DNA of 64,000 bases, from NCBI GenBank assembly GCA_032690845.1, contig CM064424.1, positions 30,304,228 to 30,368,227 on the forward strand, given 5' to 3'. A model generated the notes under the pieces. It saw only the letters and a list, made by a program, of their open reading frames with translations, had not been told where the DNA came from and ran no database searches. Both the position numbers and the translations under genes were made by a program. The number at the start of each line of letters is the position of its first letter. The stretch's first letter is position 1. This DNA comes from Eleusine coracana subsp. coracana (Eukaryota; Streptophyta; Magnoliopsida; Poales; Poaceae). Shown in pieces: positions 33,918 through 45,366 of the stretch.

Positions 33918-36900
33918 ATGAGGTCCCAACTCCTCAGTGCTCTGCTCCTGCTTCCTCTCTTTGCCAGCATCGCGGGCAACAGTGGCACCGCCCTGCTGGC
34001 GCCGTCACTGGAGTTCCACCACAGGTTCTCCGCACCGGTGCGGCGGTGGGCGGAAGCCGGCGGACACGCGCTTCTCGGCGGCTGGCCAGCCCCCGGCAGC
34101 ACCGCGTTCGTCGCCGCCCTTGCGGGGCATGATCGCCACCGCGCGATGTTGGCCGGCGGTGGGCCCCCGCCCCTCACTTTCGCGGAGGGCAACGCGACCC
34201 TCAAGGTCAGCAACCTCGGATTGTAAGGCCTCTCTCTGCCCATCGCAATTTTATATACTTGTGGTGCCGTAGTTGTGATTTTCACCCCCCCCCCCCCCCC
34301 CCCCCCCCCAAAAAAAAACAATTAAAAAAGTCACATCTGTGCTTCTGGTGTAGTTTACACTATGCTCTTGTGACCGTCGGCACGCCGGGGCAGACATTCA
34401 TGGTGGCGTTGGACACTGGAAGCGATCTCTTCTGGCTGCCGTGTCAGTGTGAAGGGTGCACGCCCCCTGCAACGGCTGCCTCTGGATCCGTAAGGACTCA
34501 CTTCTCTTCCGAATCCTTTGGTCGAATGGGTGATTGTGCATACTTCAGAGCAGAATGCCAATTCAGTCTACATATGAACGCAGGAATGCTAAGCAGTGGA
34601 TTCTGAATCTTACTATATTTGTTTGCTGTTAGATATCATTTGTATTGTTAGTTCTCACATATATTTTTCTTCAAGACATTATTACAAATAGTATTATAAT
34701 GCTTTATCGCTTTCTTTTGATAACCTTGTTGAGGAGAATTATATTTCAATGTGTTCAGAGGAAATTTTGTGAACTCCTTGATAATATCTTCATAGAAGTT
34801 TGCAAAGGTATAAATATTGGTGTGCTTCTTACAATGCCAAAATTGATACTGCCAATACTCAACAATAATTTTTCAGAAGTCATTTTGATCTGCAGCTGTG
34901 TTTTTATGATTCGTTTCTTTTGATTGAAACGTTTATATGGTTCATTGGTAATATAAATTCAGAAAAATCGATGTAACACCAAATTTGAATTTGTTTCAAG
35001 TAATACCTGGAGAGTTCCTCATCTATTTTCTTTTTGCTGTTCTGTTTTTGATATAAACACGAAATAAAAAATGTTGCATCGAGTGAGAAGTGTAGACTTG
35101 TTTTAATAGTATTTGTGCAAGACCTGTTCTAGCTACAAAAAGGCCCATTTGCAATATACAGAGTAGTATAATGATTTATTGACGTGTAGCATGAGTATTC
35201 ATTATCTTTTTACAGTGGAATTTTAGATTCATGTTTTGTTTTTTTAAAAGATTTTCCCACTTAAGGAAACCCAGGTTGATCCCAATCTCAAGACCGCAAT
35301 ATCACCACTGAGCAGCTTACAACCTTTTGTATGTTTAGTTGTTATTTAACCATTTCTTTTTATATAGGACAGTTTGCAGAGCCATCGTGTCCATTTCTTT
35401 CAATGTATTCAGTGCACATGAACTTATTCAAATTTACATTTCCATTGTTTAAATGTGAGTTGAGTATCTGACCTTTAATAGATAGCTTAGGTTTTTGAGA
35501 GAACATGCTAGTGTCTCTGAATCAATAATCTTCCCTGATACTCGTGGAATTGTGAATGTGGATGCTCATTTATATGCCTGCTTCCAAAACATTGGCTGTT
35601 AATTAATCTGTTACGACAATATTGAAAGACATTTTTTCCCTTTTACACAATAAGACTGCCATAACGAGCCACATTTCATGTAATTCTTACATTTCTCCAT
35701 AGACACAAGTGAAATGTTTTCCTTGCTCCCTTGTCTCCCTCATCGCAGGCTCCTATTCATCCACGAGTACCCTTTTTGCTCCTCTTCTTATAAATGTTGA
35801 TCCTGTTCTATTAGTTTAAATACAGCGATATGGAGACCAGATATCACCAATGCTGGCATTCACCTTGGGTATAGAAGTGTGGTGCTCCATTTCTAGTACT
35901 GATCATAGTCTGACTGACATAATTGGGCAGAGTAGAAGTGGAGCATATGCTTGATTGGAATTTAATGATTTAGTGATTGTGGACAGAGGTGATTTTCATG
36001 TATCAGTGATATATCTGCCTTTAGGCTGGTGATTTGTTTATTCATGTTACTGTAACCACTTTTTAGCTTCCCTCTATGGTATATGTAGTGATTGGCATGC
36101 ATACTGATTGGGTAATTAATGTATGACAGCAAATAATTTTGGGAACAATCTACATGTATGTTTCTTTTTGTGATTTTGGTTTCTCGTACACTGCTTATGA
36201 TGCCAGTTTCAGGTTACTTTTTACATCCCCGGTATGTCATCAACAAGCAAAGCCGTTCCGTGCAGCAGCAACTTTTGTGATTCTCAAAAAGAATGCTCTA
36301 CCACATCACAATGTCCATACAAAATGGTGTATGTCTCAGCGGGCACATCGTCTTCTGGATTTCTAGTTGAAGATGTGCTTTATCTCTCAACAGAGGAGGC
36401 CCATCCTCAAATTCTCAAGGCACCAATAATGCTTGGGTATCATTTAATCTTGACTCTAGGTTTACTTATTACTGGAAAAAATTAGATGCAGTCTCTGATA
36501 ATATCTTCTATCTCTTGCTCTCATCAGTTGTGGAGAGACACAAACAGGGTCATTTCTTGATGCTGCTGCTCCTAATGGTCTCTTTGGACTTGGGATAGAT
36601 GAGATCTCAGTTCCCAGCATTTTGGCTCAGAGAGGTATGGCATCTAATTCATTTTCAATGTGCTTTGGCCATGATGGTATTGGGAGAATCAGCTTCGGAG
36701 ACCAGGGCAGCTCAGACCAGGAGGAAACACCTCTTGACATCAATCCACAACAGTGAGCAAGTCTTCTTCATTTACTTGACACACAAATTTTCCTGAACTA
36801 TTTTCTCCTGTTTACATGCCCACTGGTCTTTGGGTGATTATTCCTTGTGTTGCAGTCCCACATATGTCATCAGCATCAGTAGAATTACTGTTGGAAATAA

Positions 36901-38776
36901 CCCAATGGACTTAGAGTTCAGTACTATTTTCGATACTGGAACCTCATTCACATATTTGGCAGACCCAGCATATACTTACATATCCCAGAGTGTAAGTAAC
37001 TGATCTTATACATTCTTATCATGTGCCCCCACAGCCATCCTCCCACGATCCCTTCCCCTGCTGCTCTCTATCTCTTTTATAAACAGAATTCTCATGTAAC
37101 TGTTGCTTGCCCTCCCTTTCTCAGTTTCACGCACAAGTTCAAGTAAATCGCCATGTCCCTGACTCGAGAATTCCTTTTGAATATTGCTACGACATAAGGT
37201 TATTTGTAAAGTCATTAGTACCTATGTATTATAACTCTGTTTTCTTATTGGACATTTGCAGGAACATGAATATGTTTATTGTCTGGCAATTTTCAAGAGC
37301 ATGAAGCTCAATATTGTTGGTCGTAAGTTTCAATCTTCCTTTTCAGCTCAGCCGTATTGACTCTAGTGTTCAACACTTGTTGGCATTTGTTTCATTTTTG
37401 TATCAATATAACTATTTTATGTTGATTGCTGGTTGAAGAAAAATTTCGTAGGCTAACGAATAGTTGTTTTTTACTTTTAGCCAGAGGAAAAATTTTGCTT
37501 ATAACAAATGATACTTGCTTCGCCCCAAAACTCTCAATACATAAATGAAGGATGCAATAGCAAACACATTAGCAGCTATTGGACAGCTGAAATCATCCTA
37601 AAAATTTAACCAGTTGCCTGATTGTTGAAATGGGTCCCTTTTCACCAATGCATTACCAATATTGGTTGGCCCGATGGTCAAAATTTAACTGGTTTCCTGT
37701 AGCATAAACATGTAAGATATCCCTTTTTTATTTCCCAAACTTATTCAAAATGAACCCAGACATGTTGTATCTTTATTTGCTTCATACATGATGTACATTT
37801 CAAAGTTATACCATCTCATACTACAAGATAAAGACCCTGTTTGTTTACGATTCTCTGGGTCACACTTAGATTATAAGCAAAGCGAAGATTTTCTTGCTTC
37901 TTGCTTTTCGATTCTCGTAATGCAAAATTGTGAAGCGGCGGCCAGCAGAAGCGAGAATAAGCTGGGCGTTTGGCGGGATTATTGCTTATTTTCACCGATA
38001 AGCCGCTTATAAGCAGAAACAAGCAGGGCCAAAGTCATCCTCATATTATTTTACTTTCATGTCCCCTTGACTTGGCTTTTCCTGGGTGCCTAGATGCATG
38101 ATAGCCACCAACTTATCAACTTGATAATAGTTACTTTGCTATTTAGGACTGTGCTCTTTATTTCCAATTCTTTCTGATACAGACAGTATCCAATCCATCA
38201 GTTTGGTAAAATCATCCATGTTTTTTGAATATTGGTAGTCGCTTCAGTCTATGTTACTAAGGTCAACACATGGATTCAATAAAATTAGACCCACATTGGG
38301 TTTCTTTGAGCTAATAGATAGGGGTTTATTTATGATGCCATGGTCAATTGCATGATCATTTCCCCTGATTCTTATTTTTAACTCATAATTCCTGAAATTG
38401 TCAATTATTACATTGAGTACAACCTTTTTCTGCAGAAAATTTCATGACCGGTCTTCGTATGGTATTCGACCGAGAAAGGAAGATTCTTGGTTGGAAGAAA
38501 TTGAATTGTAAGTACAACATGCATTACTCCCTTTTGTCAAAGAAGGCAGGCTTCTTATGCTTTATGAACGCAGGTTATGACTCAGACCGTGCAAACCCTC
38601 TCTCAACTAACTCACGAAATTCATCAGGCAACTCACCTAAGAGTTACTCTCCTGAGGAAACAAGTAACCCAGATGGTGTTACCCAATTGAGACCCCAGAA
38701 CAATTCATCATCTCTAACATTGTACTGTAGTTTACTCTTGATGCTTCTTTTGGTTTATGGGGCCATTATGCTCTGA
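33918..38776 (+). CDS. Aspartyl protease (A1 family, GPI-anchored type), nine exons seen, one exon missing
   Basis: Exons inferred from GT-AG sites: 33918-34222, 34354-34489, 36213-36436, 36528-36752, 36856-36991, 37125-37198, 37262-37322, 38436-38507, 38574-38776. The start is the ATG at 33918: a signal peptide (MRSQLLSALLLLPL) follows it, and the upstream codon in frame is GTG. Both catalytic motifs are present, DTGS at residues 122-125 (exon 2) and DTGTS at 323-327 (exon 5), with Cys-rich CQCEGC after the first. The C-terminus ends in a hydrophobic tail (SLLLMLLLVYGAIML), as in GPI-anchored plant proteases. Between exons 6 and 7 the family normally has about 33 more residues. Here only a 63-bp intron separates them, and the direct joint shifts the frame to a stop near 37304 (about 380 aa). 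The role would be secreted or membrane-bound proteolysis; the substrate is unknown. The 3' exons remain open. Confidence 0.85.
34282..34318 (+). repeat. C-run/A-run tract in intron 1
   Basis: A run of 26 C followed by about 9 A, in the first intron of the protease gene. Such a tract is prone to length change and to sequencing error. Confidence 0.85.
37833..38030. mobile_element. MITE in intron 7 of the protease gene
   Basis: About 198 bp with imperfect inverted ends, GACCCTGTTTGTTT at the left and its inverse AACAAGCAGGGCC at the right. Internal words CTTATAAGC are also inverted. The target duplication is unclear. Confidence 0.5.
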
Positions 38777-39180
38777 TTCATACGGTTAATTTAGAGCTTG
38801 ACTAGCTAGTACAGCATAGAGAACAGTGCTTCTTAGTGCTTATAGGTGATGTAAATCTGACCATAGCTATTAATTGTGGTGCCCATTTTTCGTGGCTCTA
38901 TTTTGCCAAGTGGTTCTCTTGCATACAAATCCACTAATTTATGTCAATTGTGAAGAGTGTTTATAAATCCAGATATATACTTTAGATGGCCCGATTATGT
39001 CGACCGTGTTTTCTGAGAGGCCTGAGCATCTATTAAAATGCAAGCAGAAGTGCCATAATAAATTATTATTAAGATAAAAAAACTGGCCACCGAGTGGCCA
39101 ATTGGAAGCAAAAATACAACCGCAGAATAATGGCATGTTGCCAGGATAGCAAAACCCATCCAGCAAAACCCTCCACTCGA
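38777..39180. other. Convergent intergenic region
   Basis: 404 bp between two genes that face each other. It should hold both 3' UTRs. AT-rich words such as AATAAATTATTATTAA (39057-39072) could serve as poly(A) signals for either gene. Confidence 0.5.
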
Positions 39181-40609
39181 CTACTGATCAGGAGAGCTCA
39201 ACACCTCTAACTTGTCAGTCGGGGTGACTGAGACTCCATCAGCGCACTCGCCACCTTCGTCACCACTGTCAATCCTTCCCAGTGGCGACGAGAAGTCGAG
39301 CCGCATCCCCTGCATCACTTCCTCGTATGACTCATCCAGATCTTGTGAGGTCAACTGGTGATACTCCACTAACTGCATCAGGCTCTGGTTCTCCCTCGTC
39401 AGGTTAGCATTCTCTTGTGCAAGCCGTGACTTCTCTGCAAGAAGAGCCTCCAACTGCAACCTCACCTATTGCAAAATGTTGAAACAAATTAGAAGACAAA
39501 CAAGAGTACGTCGGCTCAAAACACAATACAGAAAGCTAATCGAGATCAACTGTGATTACAAATGTAATACAATATGCAATTTGTCTGTTTAGCGGACTGA
39601 TGTGTATGTATAGAAATGTAAAAAGTGAAGAACTGAGTGTTCTCATTACCAGATCATCTTCTTCAGGGGCCGCGCCATTGTCATAACCATCTCTGAGCCT
39701 CTTGTTCTCCTCCTCGAGCAATCCGCACCGCTCCTGCATGAAGTGCAACTCTGACTTGATGTTCTTCAGCTCCCTAGCTAGAGCCGCAGCTCTGCTTGCC
39801 ATCGAGACAGCCAACTGCAGGATGAACCGGAAAAATTAGCCGGCTGAGACCAAATTCTGCAATAAAACCAGTGCGAGTCTAGTCTCTCAACTGACATTTC
39901 TTGCCCTCTTCAGATTGGTGCTCTGAGCGACCTCTGTGGAGGCCTGAATATCACCCGTCCTTTGCTGCAGCTTCACATCTGCGGTTCCTTCGATGTCAGA
40001 ACCCTCCTCCTTCACAGCGGCCAGAGTATTCCGGTCCAGGTCTACGGCCTCCGTTGAGCCGCCGCACTGCCGTTTTGCCTTGGGCTCCTCATCCTTGTCC
40101 GCGTCAACAGCGTCCTCGTATTCCCTTGCCTGGGTGGAGCACGTAGCCAAAGCACTCACTTCCTGCCCCAAAGATCACTGCCTACAGTTAGATCGATCTC
40201 CAAACACAGCATTACTAAATGCAATGGACACAAAGATTAGGAATCCAATCAAGGCTGCATCAGTCGCCCACCTTCTGCGCGGCAATGAGGGTGTCGGTGA
40301 GCTGCGCCAGTGACGCAGCAACTGAATCCAGGCCGCGGACAAGCATCAGTGAGTCGTCGCGCAGCCACTTGCCCCGCTCGGACTCCACTCCGCGCTGCAA
40401 CCAACAAAAAATAAAAGCACGTCAAGATCCAAATACGCGCTAAAAAAGAAAAACGAATTGAAGCAAGCAGTTACCATGACGGCGCTGGCGGCAGGCGGGG
40501 CTAGAACGCAGCGGTCCTCGAGGATGGTGTCGACGCGGGTGCGGAGGTGGTCCCAGAACCGCTGGTCGTCGGAGGCAGGGCTGGCCAGCACCATGGCGGC
40601 AGAATCCAT
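39181..40609 (-). CDS. Coiled-coil protein of unknown function, five exons
   Basis: Exons on the minus strand with clean GT-AG sites: 40609-40475, 40394-40272, 40162-39896, 39814-39650, 39465-39181, which splice in frame to 324 aa. The start MDSAAMVLASP is the first ATG. Residues 1-86 are partly helical (DDQRFWDHLRTRVDTI, KWLRDDSLMLVRGL). Residues 87-175 are charged, with an acidic DADKDEEP then KAKRQ, a possible nuclear signal. Residues about 176-290 form a long heptad coiled coil (SRAAALARELKNI, ERCGLLEEENKRL, LLAEKSRLAQENANL). The tail is acidic and Ser/Asp-rich (SGDEGGECADG). I do not recognise the family by name. No enzyme motif or DNA-binding basic region is visible, so it is not an obvious bZIP. 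It is intact and convergent with the protease gene. Confidence 0.85.
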
Positions 40610-40745
40610 GAGACGCGACGGGAGGTGGGGAGCAACGGCTATTTTCAGTTAGATTTGGGTGCGGGACGGAAGGGATTGGATTCGAGAGGAAGGTTTGATT
40701 TTTACATCGGGGGTTGGTTCGCAACGGTCGAAATTAAGCGGTCGT
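40610..40745 (-). promoter_or_regulatory. Upstream region of the coiled-coil gene
   Basis: Only about 136 bp separate the ATG from the start of a GC-rich repeat, so the promoter must overlap or lie within that element. No TATA box is clear. Confidence 0.35.
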
Positions 40746-42015
40746 CTGAGACTGTCCGCACCGGACACTCTAAACGCACCTGCAGTATCAAAATAACGGA
40801 CAAGCCGCTGCAGCGGAAGACGGTAAAGGCTACTATAAAATGAAGTAGGCTTCCGCATCCGCTTAATTCAGCGGGGATAGCGGCGATGTGCTATCTCTTA
40901 CGGTGGGGCCACCTCGGTCGTTTCGCGCGCGGAGGCAGCTGCTGCGGCGCGGAGTTGGAGGCCAAGGAAGAAGGAGGAGGGGAGCACGAGCGCGGGAGGA
41001 GGAGGGGCGGTGGAGCCGAGGGCGTTGCCTCCGTCGTGGTCGCTGCCTCGCGGGTGGACGACGGCCGCCAAGGACCTAGCCCTGCCCGGGGCAAGATCCG
41101 GGCCGCCGCCCCTCTGGCACGAGCCGCCGCTGGTCGATGGAGGAAGGAGGCGCGGGGACGAGGAAGGAGGAGGGAGGTGCAGGGCGCGGAGGGATCTAGA
41201 GGATGGGGCGGCGCCGAGGACAGCCGACGCGGGAGGGGCGCAGCCGCGGGGCGTGGAGTGGGCCAACGGGCCTGCAGATGAAGGAGCGGTGGCGGGAGAG
41301 GCGTCGCGGGCTGGCGTGCGCGCGCGCGGTGCAGGAGGAGGCGGGCCTCAGCGGCGGCGGCGGCGGAGGGGCGCGCGGGGGAGGGGAGGCGTAGCGCGCG
41401 GCGTCGGGAGGAAGAGGAAGAAGAGAAAAGACAGAGTGGGGACTGGGAAGGGAGGAACGAGAAGAGATAGGCACGCGGGGGAGAGAGATTGGGGAGGGAG
41501 GAGGGGTACAGAGTATGACGTGTCGGTTCTATAGAGGGATAGTTAGGATAGAGTATAAAATATAGAGGATGATGAATGTAAAAAAAATTACTCTCTCCGT
41601 CCATCTATAGAAGGAGTATTACCTCCGTGCGTAGATACCAAGACTAAAAACCATCGCTCTAAACTTCACTTGCAATTATGGCAAATTCTTACTGCCTAAT
41701 CATCGCACTAATTACATGCATGGGGATGTGGCATGTGGTCTAGCTCACCAGTCAACCACGTTCAACCATGCTTCCCGGGACTCTACATGTGATCCTGTCT
41801 ATGGCCTGCATGCGGTCCTACCTCATCAGAATAAGGAGCCGAAGCGACGCCAAATTAATTGTTGATCATCCTCCAAAGCCTGCGCACAAGGAACGATGAG
41901 GATTAACTGAATTACGCCCTATTTTTGTGGACAAATCGAAAACGAAAACAAAAAAGAATATTGTAGACTAGTATAGAAGATTCTTTTTAGAGGATGAAAA
42001 TAGAGGATCACCACT
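40746..42015 (+). mobile_element. GC-rich non-autonomous element, copy A (Pack-MULE-like)
   Basis: It begins near GTCTGAGACTGTCCGCAC. A very GC-rich core follows (40890-41475), giving long open frames on both strands that look like composition effects. The end is AT-rich, with repeated TAGAGGATGAA words (41565, 41992). It shares GAGAGAGATTGGGGAGGGAGG and the following TATAGAGGATGA segment with copy B in the same orientation. A mariner-type MITE lies in it (41591-41957). The superfamily is inferred from the GAGACTG end and GC-rich core; no target duplication was found. Confidence 0.5.
41591..41957. mobile_element. Mariner/Stowaway-related MITE, right end lost
   Basis: It begins CTCTCTCCGTCCATCTATAGAA after a TA. 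The interior shares GACGCC, GATCATCCTCCAAAGCC, GGAACGATGAG and AATCGAAAACGAAAAC with the longer element at 48327-49733 in the same order. The right inverted end is missing. Confidence 0.6.
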
Positions 42016-42024
42016 GAGTATGGG

Positions 42025-42975
42025 ATAGCTTGCGCTGTCTCACCCTACAGTACGAGGATAGCGGAAAAACGTCCGCTCCACGCTCTGATATCCCGTACGT
42101 TATCTTAGTGGAGGGGTCGGGATACGCTACTCCCAGCGTTTTTTCGTCCGCCCGCTATCACTCCATGTTAGACAGGGTCCACCATTGGAGCTGCTGCCAC
42201 CCAACCACCCCGTCCCTCCTGCCAGCGCCTGGACCGCACCACCCGCCGCCGGCTGCAGCAGCCCCTACCTTGCCTCACCTCGCGGAGAGAGAGGAGAGGG
42301 AAGAGGTCGTCGGATCTACGCACGGGGGAGGAGGGAGGTGGGCTCCGATGGCGGCGGCGCGTGGGAGAGGGAGGCCGGAGAGAGAGGAGAGGGAAGAGGT
42401 CGTCGGGGAGCACCGTGATGCCCAAGATCCGTTCCTCAGCCGCCAGATCTGCGCGCGGGGGAGGAGGGAGACGGGCTCCGGTGGCAGCGGCGCGTGGGGG
42501 AGGAGGGAGGCCAGAGAGAGAGGAGAGGGATGAGGTTGTCAAGGAGCATCGGATCTGCGCGTGGGGGAGGAGGGAGGCGCGTTCGTGCGTGGCGGAGGGG
42601 CGCGGGGTGGAGGTCGAGGACAGGCGGGGAGCTCGCGTTGGAGGGCGAAGAGGTCGGACGGGCGTCGAGGCGTGGAGGTCGAGGATGGCGCGGTCGGATG
42701 GGCGGGCAGCCGGGCGTGGAGGCATCGCAACACTTGGCAGGAGGAGAGAGAGATTGGGGAGGGAGGAAAGAGACGGAGGGGAGAGAAAAAATATAGGGGA
42801 GAGATTGACATGTGGTCCCACAGGGAGGTAGTTGATATAGAGGATGAATATAGAGTATACGAGTGCGAAAAAACTGTATATAGAGGAGAGAATCTTGCTG
42901 ACTAGGATGAAATATTTCTTTTAGAGGATAAAAATAAAGTATGACAAGTGCAGTCAGTCTCAGACTGTGTGGACC
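42025..42975 (+). mobile_element. GC-rich non-autonomous element, copy B (Pack-MULE-like)
   Basis: A direct-repeat relative of copy A. GC-rich core 42180-42745 contains several repeats of GGGGGAGGAGGGAGG and GGAGAGGGAAGAGGTCGTC, with Arg-rich or Pro/Ser-rich frames on either strand. It closes with TTTTAGAGGATAAAAATAAAG and CAGTCAGTCTCAGACTG, whose inverse shares GTCTGAGACTG with the start of copy A. The frames look compositional rather than genic. Confidence 0.45.
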
Positions 42976-43329
42976 GGGGTCCTATAAAGGATCCCAGAGG
43001 ACCGTTTAACGTATGAGAGCGCTGCACCGATGCCCTGTATCGCATCCGCTATTGAAACGGAAATCCTTCCGAACGCCAAATATGGAGTAGTAGACGCACG
43101 CCAAGGCCGTGGGCCCCGCCCCATCCCAACCACGCGTGCGCTGCCAAGGAAGGAGGATGGGAGCGCAAGCGCGGGACGAGCTGTGGTCGTAGCACCGCCG
43201 CCTCTGGTCACCAGCCGAGATCTAGCATGCCGTAATTACTCCAAATACGCGCCCTGGATAGGGTACCCTGCTCGTCTGGCTATTGAGTGGGCCCTAGGTG
43301 AAGTCTACGAATCTTGTGTAGTTTAGTTA
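42976..43329. other. GC-rich spacer without a recognised gene
   Basis: It contains an open frame at 43030-43326 with no family motif. Its composition resembles the neighbouring elements, so it may belong to one of them. Confidence 0.35.
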
Positions 43330-43560
43330 CTCCCTCCGTCTAAGAATATAAGCATTCCTAGAATTCCAATACAAAATAAGCATAGGATAAAAAGACTATC
43401 ATACCCCTACTTTTATCACATAAAAAGTTTCTCTCGCATCCAACCATACCTTATTTATTGCGTTTACACTATTGATTTATTACGTTCACACTCTACAAAT
43501 GCTTATATTGTTGGATAAACTCAAATCTCTATAAATGCTTATATTGTTAGACAGAGGAAG
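43330..43560. mobile_element. Stowaway MITE
   Basis: Flanked by TA at 43328-43329 and 43561-43562. The left end is CTCCCTCCGTCTAAGAATAT; the right end is the inverse, ATATTGTTAGACAGAGGAAG. 231 bp, AT-rich, with the phrase AAATGCTTATATTGTT repeated twice near the right end. Confidence 0.9.
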
Positions 43561-43886
43561 TAAGATTGGCAAATTTCTATATAAAAAAATTATGACCCCA
43601 TTCCATTTGTAGGGAGGCATCGTTGCAACTTCTAACACGTAGAAGGGTAATGATCATTTTCAAATACTATATGATTATACTAATTTATTTACACCATTTC
43701 TTGAATTGAATTATTTATAATGTGTCATCAAGAAATCATCAAACGTTACATTATGAGCTACAACTCCTATCTGCTTCCATGCTACTAAAAAAATTACTAG
43801 AGAAGAAGAAGAGAGCATGTAGAAACTCCCGGTACATTACCATAAACAAAAGAACGGCTGTGAATATGTTTAAGTGTGTGCATTTA

Positions 43887-44000
43887 AAGATTGTTTGGTT
43901 TCTGACAATGGGCAGCATGCATGAGCATGAAATGGAACGTCACGTCTGTCATCGCTACCAAGCTCAGGCAGGATTCTATGGAATCGATCCAAATAAACCC
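43887..44000. mobile_element. Tourist-like (PIF/Harbinger) MITE, short
   Basis: TTA stands on both sides (43884-43886 and 44001-44003). Inverted ends AAGATTGTTTGG and CCAAATAAACCC match at 8 of 12 positions. 114 bp. Confidence 0.45.
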
Positions 44001-44003
44001 TTA

Positions 44004-45307
44004 TACTCCAATTAAGCTGTCTAGGCTCAACAGATATAGCATACCTACTTATCGTATCCTTTAATTTGCGCCCGTTTGATTCTCCTATAATAAAATCAAA
44101 TAAAAACATAAACATTTCACGTCCTCCACCCTAATTCCTCTCTCCTTTCCACTAACCTAGAGTTTGATATATATATGTATCGTCATATTTTTAAAAAAAT
44201 AGAAATATATTTTAATATTTCAGTCTCTGTATCAATAAATGTAAATAGTTATCTATTTTACAACGACTGTAAACAAGTAAAAGTAAACTCCTACAAACAG
44301 GCTCAGACAGCAAAACATAAAAAGTTTGTCTTCCATTATTCAAAGACTGAATTCTATACTAAAGTGCCATCCATGACAAAAATAAATCCATAAGTATGGT
44401 CTCAAATACATGACATGATGGCGTTGTACTAATTAAACTATTTGCTTTTGATCGTCTTTCTCCAAGTGCCCATTCTTAGACCTGTAATCCATTAATTTTG
44501 TTGGTATAAGCAGCTCATGTGTTCAGATCGACTTGTTATCCAAGCGCCTGTTTTGCTTCTCCTATGTATTTTTCAAGCCTTTCTCTGGTTCGATTAATGG
44601 AGAAATCCAGCAGGAGGTGTCCAGAGCTGCGTAGGATGATGTAAATTTCTAATTCTCGAAATGCAGTGTGGTTTAATATATCCCATCGACCTATGGTCTA
44701 ACTTCTTTGCACACTTGAAACCTATTTTTCTTTTTGTACTATTTTTCGTGGCTTCAAGATTGATATAATCTTTCTGTACTATAAAGACTAAACATCCTAT
44801 CAAAAATATGTTATTCAGAATAAACCTACCCACTCTTCTAATTAGCCCTTGGATCAACGTTGGATTCTGCTCTGATCGTTAGATTGCTGTTGGATCCATT
44901 AAAGAATTCAAAAACGATGTCAGTAAATGTTTATGCTTGGGTAGTCATCTCCTTTTCCCACGAACGTTTTTTGTCACCCATCCACAGCTAGCCCCCACCC
45001 ATACCCAGAACCCACGTATGCACGTTTTGATTTTCTGCATCACCAATCCCTGTATTTCCTTTATGAAGTGTTAATGGCTCGGTCTTTTCCTAAGCAACGT
45101 GTGCTGCGTTAATGGCTCGGCCTTTTCCACATTCGTGGCTTTCTATTTTTCTCTCATCTTCCCTGTTGCTTCCTTCCTTCAGGTCCTCCTCCCTCTTCGG
45201 TCTTCCCTGTTTGTTGCTTTCCATCCCTAGCTACACTAGGTCACCGAGCATTAAACATAATTTTCTTCCTCTTATACTTTGTTGGCGAGCACCAGGTTGT
45301 TGTCAGC

Positions 45308-45366
<59 letters not shown>

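Noticed and set aside
34645..34923. 92-codon frame in intron 2 of the protease gene
   Set aside because: It falls within a clean GT-AG intron and is hydrophobic and AT-rich, with no homologous motif.
39181..39814. Possible bZIP factor from the coiled coil
   Set aside because: There is no basic DNA-binding region with the N-x7-R spacing before the heptads, so only a coiled-coil protein can be claimed.
40891..41604. 237-codon open frame on the minus strand, Pro/Ser/Arg-rich, with overlapping long frames on both strands
   Set aside because: Open frames occur in several phases at once because the DNA is very GC-rich. No domain, splice sites or start context support a gene.
42168..42831. Long frames on both strands (up to 217 codons)
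   Set aside because: Same cause as above. The sequence is built of GGGGGAGGAGGGAGG-type repeats inside a transposon.
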